Assembly: GCF_003947415.1 (NCBI RefSeq)
Contig: NZ_QHKL01000014.1
Span: forward strand, 1 to 64,000
DNA length: 64,000 bases
Direction of reading: 5' to 3'
From: Amycolatopsis sp. WAC 01376
Lineage (GTDB): Bacteria > Actinomycetota > Actinomycetes > Mycobacteriales > Pseudonocardiaceae
Shown here: one piece after another, positions 51,059 through 63,000 of the stretch
How positions within the stretch are numbered: position 1 is the stretch's first letter
How the letters are laid out: each line of letters begins with the position of its first letter
Notes under the pieces: model-generated
Told to the model about the DNA's origin: nothing
Databases searched by the model: none
What the model saw: the letters and a program-made list of their open reading frames with translations, nothing else
Program-made: the position numbers and the translations under genes

Positions 51059-54000
51059 GCTCGCTCTCCCCGGCAGTCTCGGGCCATCCTGCGCAGGGCC
51101 GTGGCGAAGTCCGCGGCGACCGATTCCACGGTCGCCCGGTCGTGCCGGTCCGGGCGGTGGAACCAGGAGAACTCGAGCCGTCCCTCCTGGACACCGCCGA
51201 CCACCTCCAGCAGATGGCCGCCCGCGTCCGCCGGATCCTGCTCGTGGCCGATCGGCGCGTGCGATGCCCGGTAGAGCCCGGTTCCGGCGGCGGTGTCGTC
51301 GCCCTGTCCGAGGTAGTTGAACGAGATCTGCGGGGAGCGCCCGCCGAGCTCGGGGAATCTCCGCCTGCGGAGCGCGCCGAAGCCGAAGCCGTTGCCGGGC
51401 ACCGCGCGCAGTTGCCTGCGCACGGACTTCACCAGGTCACGCCAGCGCGGCTCGTCCGCGGCGGTGACTTCGAGCGCCAGCGGGAACAGCGTGGTGAACC
51501 AGCCGACCGTGCGGGTGAGGTCGACGTCGTCGAAGATCTCCTCCCGGCCGTGGCCTTCCAGATCCACCGCGATTTGCTCCTCGCCGGTCCACCGCGCCAG
51601 CGACCAGGCCAGCGCCGCGAGCAGGACGTCGTTGATGCGGGTGCGATAGGCGCCCGGGGCGAGGTGCAGCAGCGCGTCGGTGTCGTCGGCGTCGAGCCCG
51701 ACGGTCACGGACTCCGACGGGGTGCCGGGGACCGGCGTCGCCCGGTCGACGGGCAGGTCGCACGCAGGAAGTGCCCGCGACCAGTGGTCTCGTTCGTGGT
51801 CGAGTCCGCCGCCGTCGACGAACTCCCGCAGCCGGTGCGACCAGTCCAGGAACGACGTCGTCTTCGCGCCGAGGTCGACGGGTTCGCCGTCGGCCGCCTG
51901 CCGGTAGGCCCGCTCGAGGTCTTCCAGCAGAATCCGCCAGGACACCGCGTCGATCACCAGGTGGTGCGCGGTCAGGAACAGCAGCGGCCCCGGCTCGCGG
52001 GCGAACAGCACGGCCTTGAGCAGCGGGGGCGCGGAGAGGTCGAACCCGGCGTGCGCCTCGTCGGCGACCTCCTCCATCAGCGCCCGCTGGTCACTTTCGT
52101 CCACTGTGGACACGATTTCGATCCGCAGCGCCGTCGACGCCCCGACGGGGTCGTTGTGCTGCCGCCATTCCCCCTCGACGTGCTCGAAGCGCATCCGCAG
52201 CGCGTCGTGGTGTGCGACGACGGCGTCGAGCGCCTGTCGCAGCACTTCCGGATCCACCGCCGGATCCACTTCGACGAGAACGGACTGGTTGAAATGGTGC
52301 GGGTTGGCGGTGTGCACGTCGAAGAACCACTGCTGGATCGGGGTGAGCGGCACGTCCCCGGCGACGGCCTCGCGCTCGTCCGGTTCGGCTTCGACGGAAG
52401 TGACGACCTTCGCCAGTTCCGCGACGGTCCGGTGCCGGAACAACTCCTTCGACGTCATCCGCCAGCCCGCCTGACGGGCGCGGTGCACCACCTGGATGCT
52501 GAGGATGGAGTCGCCGCCCAGCTCGAAGAACCCGTCGTGGGCGCCGACCCGGTCGAGGCCGAGGACTTCCGCCCAGATGTCGGCGAGCGCGCGTTCCACC
52601 GGCCCCGCTGGCTCAGTGAACGTCGCCACCGCCGTCGGCGGGGCCGGCTCGGGCAGCGCCTTGCGGTCCAGCTTCCCGTTGCGGTTCAACGGAAGCACGT
52701 CGAGCGGAACGAACGCCGACGGGATCATGTACCCGGGCAGCGAACGGCCGAGGAACTCCCGCAGCGCGGCCGCGTCCGGGGCATCCGCCACGGATACCAG
52801 ATAGGCGACCAGACGCGCCTGACCGTCGTCCCTGCGAGCCACGACGACGGCTTCGGTGAGGTCGGGATGGCTCCGCAAGGCGGCTTCGACCTCTCCCGGC
52901 TCGATCCGGAAACCCCGGATCTTGACCTGCTCGTCGACACGCCCGAGGCACACCAGTTCGCCGTCGTGCTGCCGGATCACGACGTCACCGGTGCGGTACA
53001 TCCGCTCCCCCGGCTCGCCGAACGGGCACGCGATGAACCCGGCCGCGGTCAGCCCCGGCAGTGCGAAGTACCCGCGGGCCAGCCCGTCGCCCGCGACATA
53101 CAGCTCGCCCGCGGTCCCGGCCGGGACCGGGTTCAGCCGGTCGTCGAGCACGTACAGCCGCGTGTTCCAGATCGGATGCCCGATCGGAACCGCGCCCGCG
53201 GCCAGTTCCTGTCCTGGCCCGACGCGGTACTCCATGCAGCCGACGGTGGTTTCGGTCGGGCCGTACTCGTTGATCACCACCACGCCGGGGTGATCCGCGC
53301 GCCAGGCGTCGGTCACCGAGCCGATGAGCTGGTCCCCGCCGACCACGAGTTCACCGGTCGGCGACAGATCGTCGTCGTCCATGACGCCAAGGAGCGGCAG
53401 ATGGCCCGGTGTGGCTTTGAGGAAGGTGGGCGGCCGCTGCGCCGGGCTGCCGGCCACCCGGATCCGGCCGCCTGCGAGCAGCGGGCCGTAGAGCGTGTTC
53501 ACCGTGAGGTCGAAGGAGACCGACGAGTGCAGCACGGCCGTTCCGCTCAGGCTGGGATACGCCTCGGCCGCCCAGTGGAGGAAGTTCACCAGCCCGCCGT
53601 GGGTGGTGATCACCCCCTTGGGCTTGCCGGTCGATCCGGAGGTGTAGATCACGTAGGCGGGGTGGCCGGGCAAGGGGCGCACTCCGGGGTCGGTCTCCGG
53701 CCACCCCGCGGTGTCCAGTACCGCTTCCCGGTCGTCGAGCACCGCCAAGGGCCGGGAATCGCCGAGCACGGCGGAAATGCGTTCCGGTGGGTACATCGGA
53801 TCGATCGGGACGTAGGCGGCACCGGATTTGAGCACGGCGAGCAACGCCACCAGCAGTTCCGCCGAGTTCGGCAGTGCGATCCCGATCCGGTGTTCCGGTC
53901 CGGCCCCGGCCGCGATCAGCCGGTGGGCCAGCCGGTTGGCGTGCCGCTCCAGTTCGGCGTAAGTCAGGGTGAGGCCGACGTCGGTGACCGCGGGCGCGTC

Positions 54001-57000
54001 CGGGGTCCGCTCGGCCTGTGCCCGCACCAGTTCCGGCAGCGTGGCCGCGCCGAGCGGCCGCGCGGTGTCGTTCAGGGTGTGCACAAGGTGGTGCTGTTCG
54101 GCGGCGGTCAGCAGCGGCAGTTCGCCGAGCGGGCGGTCCGGGGCGGCGGCGACGCCTTCGAGGATGAGCCGCAGCCAGCCGGTCAGCCGTTCGATGGTGG
54201 CCGGGTCGAACAGGTCGGTGTTGTAGTTGACGGCGCCGCGCAGGCCGCCGTCGTGTTCCTCGAACTGCACGAGCAGGTCGAACGCCGCCGTCGCCGACGG
54301 CAGCGCGATCTCCTCGGCGGCCAGCGCGCCACCGGCGGGCACCGGATCGCCGATGTTCTGCAAGGCCACCATCGCCTGGAAGAGCGGCGTACGGCTGACG
54401 TCGCGCTCCGGCTGCACGGCGTCCACGACCCGCTCGAACGGCACGTCCTGGTGGGCGAAGGCGCCGAGGACGGTCTCCCGGACCGACGTCAGCAGCTCAC
54501 GGAACGTCGTCTTGGCGTCCACTGTGGACCGCAGCACCAGGGTGTTGACGAAGAAGCCGACCAGCCGTTCCAGTTCCGGCCGCTCCCGGCCGGACGTCAC
54601 CGTGCCCACCGCGACGTCGTCCTGCCCCGACCACCGGCCCAGCAGCACCTGGCAGGCGGCGACCAGCGTCATGAACAACGTGCTGTCCTCGCCACGAGCG
54701 AGGCCCTTCAGCGCGGTGACCAGTCCGCGCGGGACGTCGAACGCGTACCAGTCGCCGTTCGTGGTACGCACCGCGGGCCGTGGCCGGTCGGTGGGTGGTT
54801 CCAGCGGTGGCATGCCGTCGAGCCGGTCTCGCCAGTAACCGAGCTGATCCGCCAGCAGCTCGCCTTCGACGACCTGCCGCTGCCATACGGCGAAGTCGGC
54901 GTACTGGATCGGCAAGTCCGGCAGCGTCGGCTCCGTACCGCGGACGAACGCCGTGTAGAGCGCGTCGAGGTCGCCGGCGAGCACGCCGGACGACCAGCCG
55001 TCGGTGACGATATGGTGCAGCGCCAGCGTGAGCACGTGCTCGTCCGGCGCCAGCCGGATCAGCCTAGCCCGCAGCAGCGGGCCGGTCCGCAGGTCGAACG
55101 GCTGCCGCACTTCGCGTTCCAGCGTCTGGCCCAGCGCGGCCGAGCGGTCCTCTTCGGACAGTCCACTGAGGTCGTCCAGTGGCAGTTCCACCGCGTACGG
55201 AGCGCCGACGAGCTGGACGCCGCGCCCGTTGTCCGCGTCGAAGGTCGTCCGCAATGCTTCGTGCCGGGCGACCAAGGCGGTCAGCGCGTCGGTGAGCGCC
55301 CCGACATCGAGTTCGCCGCGCAGCCGCAACGCCGTCGGCGACACGTACTCCGTGCTGCCCGGTTCGTACTCGTCGAGGAACCAAAGGCGCTGCTGCGCGA
55401 ACGACAGCGGCAGCGGGCCGTCGCGATCCATCACCGGGATGGCCACGCCCGCCGGTCCTTGATCGGCCACCGCGGCGGCGAACCGGCCGAGGACCGGGTC
55501 GGAGAACAACGCGCGCGGTGACACGTCCGTACCGAACGTGGCCCGCACGCGCGACACGATCCGCATGCTGAGGAGGGAGTCGCCGCCCAGTTCGAAGAAG
55601 TTGTCCTCGACGCCGACCCGTTCCACGCCGAGCACGTCGGACCAGATCTCGGCCAGCATGCGCTCGGCGGAAGTCCGTGGTTCCACGTATTTCGTGCCGG
55701 TGCCACTGCTTTCCGGTGCGGGAAGCGCACGCCGGTCGACCTTGCCGTTGCGGGTCAGTGGCAGCCGGTCGAGCACCACGAAGGCGGACGGCACGAGGTG
55801 GCCGGGCACGGCTCGGCGCAGCCAGGCCCGCAGTTCGGTGACGTCGGGTGCCCCGGCGCCGGGCACGACGTAGGCAGCCAGCCGCCGGTCCCCCGGCTCG
55901 TCTTCGCGCGCGATGACGACAGCCTCGGCGACGTCGGGATGCCCGAGGAGGACGGCTTCGATCTCACCCGGCTCCACACGGAAGCCGCGGATCTTGACCT
56001 GCTCGTCGACCCGGCCCAGGTAGTCCAGTTCCCCGCCGGCCGTCCAGCGGACACGGTCGCCCGTCCGGTACAGCCGCTCGCCGGGCCCGCCGAACGGGTT
56101 CGCGACGAAGCGGTCGGCAGTGAGGCCGGGACGACCGAGGTAACCCCGGGCGAGTTGGACGCCGGCGAGGTACAGCTCGCCGGGCACACCGGCCGGGACC
56201 GGCGAGAGCGTCCGGTCCAGCACGTACGCCCGCACGTTCCCGGTCGGCCGCCCGATGATCGGGTGCTCACCGCGGACGCGGCAGAACACCGAGTCCACCG
56301 TGACCTCGGTGGGGCCGTAGTAGTTGTAGACGGCCGTGCCGGGCAGCACCGCCAGCTCACGCCACAACGTCTCACCGGTCGCCTCACCGCCGACCAGCAG
56401 GGTGCCGGGGCGGTGCGCGCCGTCCAGGAGCCCGCCCTCCAGCAGCTGCTGGAGGTACGACGGCGTGAGGTCGAGCAGGTCGATCCGGTGCTCGTCGACG
56501 TAACGGGCGACGGCGCGCGGGTCCATGCGGGTGTCGTCGTCGAGGACGTGCAGCTCGTGACCGTCCATCATGGCCAGCAGAGCCTCCCACGACGTGTCGA
56601 AGGAGAACGCCGCGGTCAGTGCCGCCCGTGTCCGTTTACCGGCGGCGTCGCCGATGAAGGTGCGGCGGTGGTCGGCCAGCAGGTTCAGGAGACTGCGGTG
56701 CTCGACGACCACGCCTTTGGGGTGCCCGGTCGACCCGGACGTGTAGATGAGGTACGCGGCGTGGTCCGCTTCGGCGCCGGGGATCTCACCCGGTGAGGGC
56801 CGATCGCACCATGCGCGGACCTGGGCCGGGTCGTCGAGTACGACGGCCGGTTCCGCGTCTCGCAGCAGCCACTCGAGCCGTGTGGCGGGCAGATCCGGGT
56901 CCACCGGCAGGTACACCGCGCCCGCCTTGAAGATCGCGAGGATCGCGACGACGGCCTCGGCGGAGCGGGGCAGCACCACCGCGACCACCCGCTCCGGACC

Positions 57001-60000
57001 CGCACCCTGCTCAATGAGGTGGCCTGCCAGCCGGTCCGACCGCTCGTCCAACTCCGTGAAGTCCAGGGCGGTGTCCCGAAAGACCAAAGCGGTCTCGTGC
57101 GGGGTGCGAGCCACGTGAGCGCGGAACACGTCCAGCACCGTGCCCCCGGGAACGTCGATCGCGGTGTCGTTCCAGTCCACCAGCAGCCGGCGGCGCTCCA
57201 CGTCGCCCAGCGGGGACAGCTCGGTGACGCGGCCGCCCGGCTCCTCGGCGATCCGCCGGACCAGCCTGGCCAGGTGTTCCGCCAGCCGTTCGGCCGTCGC
57301 CGCGTCGAACAGCCGCGGGTCGTAGGACAGTTCCAGCCCGAGCCGTTCGTGCAGGTACGCGGTCAGGTTCAGCGGGAAACTCGTGGTGTCGAGTGAATCG
57401 ACGTCCCGCACCACGACACCGTCGCCACCCGCCGCGTCGTCGATCGGGTAGTTCTCGAAGACGACCACACTGTCGAACAGGCCGGTCCCCGGCGGCACGT
57501 CGATCAGCGCCTGCAGCTGCGCCAGTGACACGAAGTCGAACCGCCGCGAGTCCACCTGCTCCGCCTGCGCCTCCCGCAGCCAGGCCGCCACGGTCTGTCC
57601 ACTTCGGACTCGCATGCGCGTGGGCACGGTGTTGATGAACATGCCGATCATCGACTCGACCCCTGGCAGTTCGGCCGGACGCCCGGACACGGTGGTGCCG
57701 AACAGCACGTCCTGCTCGCCGCTGTGGTGCGCCAGCAGCAGCGCCCAGGCGCCCTGCACCACGGTGTTGACGGTCAGCGCCGCGCGCTTCGCCATGGTGT
57801 GCAGCCGCTGTGACTCTTCGGGCGAGAGTTCGACCAGTACCGTTTCGCCCGATTCGGCGCGGTGGGCCTCGACCGGCGGCCGGTCGTACGGCAACGGCGT
57901 GGGCGCCTCGAACCCGGCGAGGAGGTGACGCCAGTGGCGTTCGGCCTCCTGGACGTCCTGCTCGGCCAGCCAGCCGAGGTAGTCGCGGAACGGTCGCCGG
58001 GACGGCACTTCCGGCCGTCGTCCGCCGATGAGGGCCGCGTACCGTTCGCAGACCTCGCCGAAGGCCTGCGCGGTGCTCCAGCCGTCGAGCAGGACGTGGT
58101 GCGAGGTCCACACGCACTGGACCTCGTCGTCGGTCAGCCGGGCGATCGCCAGGCGCATCAGCGGCGCGGTCGTCAGGTCCATGCCCGCGGCCAGGTCGTC
58201 CGCCAGCAGGTCCGTCAACGCGACCTGCTGGTCCTCTTCGGACAGTCCACGCCAGTCGAGTTGCCGGACCGGCAGCGGGACGTGGCGCCGAACCACCTGC
58301 ACCGGCTCGTCGACCCCTTCCCACACCACACAACTGCGCAGGATCGGCGTCCGGTCGACGAGCTGCTGCCAGGCTTCGCCGAACAAGACGGGCTCGGCGA
58401 CACCGGAGAGCCGGAGCCGGAACTGGTCGAAGTACGCCGTCGAACCGGCGTCGACGAGGCTGTGGAAGACCATGCCCGCCTGCAGTGGGGTCAACGGGTA
58501 GACGTCCTCGACGTCCCTGCCGTCGCCGGCGATCCGGTCCACTTGGGACTGGCCGAGCCGGGCCAGCGGGAAGTCCGACGGCGTGCGGCCCCCGGCGTCC
58601 GGCAGGGCGCAGTGCGCGACGATCTCCCGCAGGGCCTCGACCATGTCCTCGGCCAGCCGCCGGACCGTGTCCTCGTCGTGCAGGTCGGCGGAGTACTCCC
58701 AGGACAGCCGCAGCCGTCCGTCCTCCACGACACCGATGACGTCCAGCAGGTACGTCCGCGGGGTCGCCTCGGCGATGTCCCGGCCGAGCGATTCGTGCCG
58801 GTCCTGGTAGAGGCTCTCGCCGGACGGCGCGACATCCCACTGCCCGTGGTAGTTGAACGAGATCCGGGGCGCCGGGTCGTCCCGCAGCAAATTCGCCGAG
58901 GTCCCATCGCGGCCGAGATACCGGAGCGCGTCGTAGCCGACACCCTTGTTCGGCACCGCGCGCACCTGTTCCTTGACCGACTTCAGCTCCTCACCCCAGC
59001 CCGCGGCCGGGCGCAGGCTCAGCGCGACCGGGAACTGGGCGGTGAACCAGCCGACCGTGCGGGACAGGTCGAGCCCGTCGACGATCTCCTCGCGGCCGTG
59101 GCCCTCCACCGCGATCACCACGCGGTCGCGGCCGGTCCACCCGGCCAGCACCCGGCCGAGCGGCGCCAGCAGGACGTCGTTGACCTGCGTCCGGTACACC
59201 GAGGGCACTTCGTGCAACAGCGCGGCGGTTTCGGTCCGGCCGAGGCTCGCCGAGACCGTGCGCGCGGAACCGGCTTCGTTACGCACGGGCCGGTCGACCG
59301 GCAGGTCCGGGTCCGCGTCGCTGAACACGGCCTTCCAGTGCTCGAGGTCCTCGTCGAATCCGCCCGTCCGGACGTGACCGGCCAGCGACCGTGCCCAGGC
59401 GGTGTAGGAAGTGCCGACCGGCTCGAGGTCTTCACCCCGGTAGGCGGCCTCGATGTCGGCGAGCAGGACACGCCAGGACACGCCGTCCATGACGAGGTGG
59501 TGCACGGTGAAGAACAGCCGGGGCGCCTCCTCACCGGGCACGAACACGATCGCCCGCCACAACGGCCCTTCGGTCAGGTTCAGCGAGCTTTGCGCGGCGA
59601 GCGCCGCCGCGTGCATCCCGTCCTCGTCCGCGGTGGGCAGCCGAACGATCTGCGGCGCGTTGTCCTCGTCCGGCGCCGGTTCCTGTACCCACTCACCCGC
59701 CACCCGCGAGAACCGCATGCGCAGGGCGTCGTGGTGCGTCACCACCCGGCTGACGGCGTCGGTCAGGCGCGTGAGGTCCACGTCCGCTCGGAGTCCGATG
59801 TGGACGGACATGGTGAAGTGGCCGGTGCCGAGGCCGCTTGCGAAGAACCACGACTGGATCGGCCCGAGCGGTGCCGGCCCGGACGGTTCGGCGGGCACGG
59901 CCTGCTCCGGCACCACCCGCGCCTCGACGATCGAACCCAGCTCCGCCACGGTCTGATGCAGGAAGATGTCCTTCGAGGACAGGGAAAGCCCGGTCTTACG

Positions 60001-63000
60001 GGCCTTCGACACGACCTGGATGCTGAGGATCGAATCGCCGCCGAGACCGAAGAAGTTGTCCTCCGCGCCGACCTGCTCGACGCCCAGCACCGCCGAGAAC
60101 ACCTGGGCCAGCTCACGCTCGACCGGCGTCCGCGGGGCCACGTACCGGCGGCCCGCCTCCACGTGCCCGTCTGGTGCGGGCAGTGCCCGGCGGTCGAGCT
60201 TCCTGTTGGCGTTCAACGGAAGTGCGTCGAGACCGACGAACACCGCGGGCACCATATGCGCAGGCAGGGTGCGGCCGAGGAACTCCCGCAGCACGGTGGC
60301 CCCCGGCACCGCGGCGCCCGGCGCCGGGACCAGGTACGCGACCAGCCGCCGGGTGCCGTCCGCCTCGTGGGCCACCACGGCGACCTCGCCAAGGTCCGGA
60401 TGCGCGGCCAGCGCGGTCTCGATCTCGCCGAGCTCGATCCGGAAGCCCCGGATTTTGACCTGCTGGTCGGCGCGGCCCTGGTACTCCAGTTCGCCATCGT
60501 GCCGCCGGATCACCACATCCCCGGTCCGGTACATCCGTTCCCCCGGTGCGCCGAAGGGACACGCGACAAACCCGGCCGCGGTCAGTCCCGGCCGCCCGAA
60601 GTACCCGCGGGCCAGCCCGGCACCGGCGACGTAGAGCTCGCCCGCGACCCCGGCGGGCACCGGGTTCAGCAGCCCATCGAGCACATACAGCCGCGTGTTC
60701 CAGATCGGATGACCGATCGGAACCGCGCCGTCGAACGGCTCCTGCCCCGGCTCGACCCGGTACTCCATGCAGCCGACGGTGGTCTCGGTCGGCCCGTACT
60801 CATTCACCACCACCGCGGTCGGATGGTCCGCGCGCCAGCCTTCGGCCACCGGTCCGAGAAGCTGATCGCCGCCGACCACCAGCTCACCCGTCGGCGACAG
60901 GTCGTCCTCGTCCAGCGCGCCCAAGAGCGGCAGATGACCCGGGGTGGCCTTGAGGAACGTGGGCGGCCGCGGTGAGGGGCTGCCCTCCACCCGAATGTGG
61001 CCGCCGGTGAGCAGGGGGCCGTACAACGTGGTCACCGTGAGGTCGAAGGAGACCGACGAGTGCAGCACAGCGGTGCCGCCCAGGCCCGGATACGCGCCGG
61101 CCGCCCAGCGGAGGTAGTTCAGCAGTCCGCCGTGGGTGGTGACCACGCCTTTGGGTCTGCCGGTCGACCCGGACGTGTAGATCACGTACGCGGGCAGGCC
61201 GGGCAGCGGCCGCACTCCCGGGTCGGTTTCCGGCAGCCCCGCGGTGTCCAGGACCGCCTCCCGGCTGTCGAGCACCACCAACGGCCCGGAATCGTCAAGC
61301 ATGAACCGGATACGTTCCGGTGGGTACAGCGGATCGATCGGCACATAAGCAGCACCGGATTTGAGCACGGCCAGCAACGCCACCAGCAGTTCGACCGAAT
61401 TCGGCAGGACGACGGCAACCCGCTGTTCCGGCCCGGCCCCGGCCGCGATAAGCCAGTGAGCCAGCCGATTGGCGTGCCGCTCCAGCTCGCCGTAAGAGAG
61501 AGTGACGCCGCCATCGGTGACCGCGGGGGCGTCCGGGGCCCGCCCGGCCTGGGCCCGCACCAGTTCCGGCAGGCTCGCCTCGTCCAGCGGCCGGGTGGTG
61601 TCGTTCAGCGTGTGCAGGAGATGGTGCCGCTCACCGGTGGTCAGCAGCGACAGTTCGCCGAGCGGGCGGTCCGGGGCGGCGGCGACGCCTTCGAGGACGA
61701 GCCGCAGCCAACCCGTCAACCGCTCGATCGTGGCGGTGTCGAACAGATCAGTGTTGTAGTTGACCACTCCGTCGAGGCGCCCGGCGACCTCCTGGAACTG
61801 GATCATCAGTTCGAAGGTCGCGGTCACCACCGGCGGCGCCAGTTCCTCGACGGCCAGCCCAGGCAGCGCCGGCTTTCCCTCGGGCGTGTTGTGCAGCACC
61901 ACCATGACCTGGCACAGCGGGGTGCGGCTGGTGTCGCGGGCCGGCTGCAGGTCGTCGACCACACGGTCGAAGGGGACGTCCTGGTGCGCGAAGGCGTCCA
62001 GGGTCAGCTCGCGGACGTCGCGGAGGAACGCGTCGAACGGCCGGGAAAGGTCCACTTCGGACCGCAGCACCAATGTGTTGACGAAGAAGCCGATCAGCCC
62101 TTCCAGGTCGGTGCGTTCCCGGCCGGAGGTGACCGTACCGACGGCGACGTCGTCCTGCCCGGACCAGCGGGCGAACAGCAGCTGGCAGGCGGCGAGCAGG
62201 GTCATGAACAGCGTGCCGTCCTGACGCCGGGAGAGCTCCTTCAGCCGCGCGGTGGTTGTTTCCGGAACGGTGAACTCCAGCAGCGCGCCGTTCTTGGTGC
62301 GGACGGCAGGACGGGGACGGTCGGTGGGCAGCTCCAGCGGCGGGACGTCTTCGAGGCGGTGCCGCCAGTAACCCAGTTGCTCGTCCAGTATCGCCCCGGC
62401 CAGGCGTTCGCGTTGCCACACCGCGAAGTCGGCGTACTGCACCGGCAGGTCCGGCAGGCTGACACGCTCACCGCGGACGAAAGCGGTGTACAGCGCGCTC
62501 AGTTCGCCCGTGAGCACTCCCGCCGACCAGCCGTCGGTGACGATATGGTGCAGCACCAGCGTGAGCACATGCTCGTCCGGGGCCAGCCGCAGCAGCCGGG
62601 TGCGCAGCAGCGGACCGTCGCGCAGATCGAACGGCGCCGTCGACGCTTCGGCAAGTGCGGCGGCCAGTCCGGTAGATCTGTCCTCTTCGGACAGTCCACT
62701 GAGGTCGGTGAGTGGCACGCGGACTTCGGATGGCGGATGCACCACCTGGGTTCCGTGCCCGTCGACGGTGTCGAAAGTGGTGCGCAGGGCCTCGTGCCGG
62801 GCCACGAGCGCGGTCAGCGCCCGGTCCAGTGCGCCAGTGTCGAGTTCTCCGCGAAGCCGCAACGCCGTCGGCGAGACGTACTCGGTACTGCCCGGTTCGA
62901 ACTCGTCGAGGAACCACAAACGCTGCTGAGCGAACGAGAGCGGTGCCGTCAGCGCGCCGTTCGTCCGGTCCAGCACCGGAATCGCGACCTCGCACCCGGC

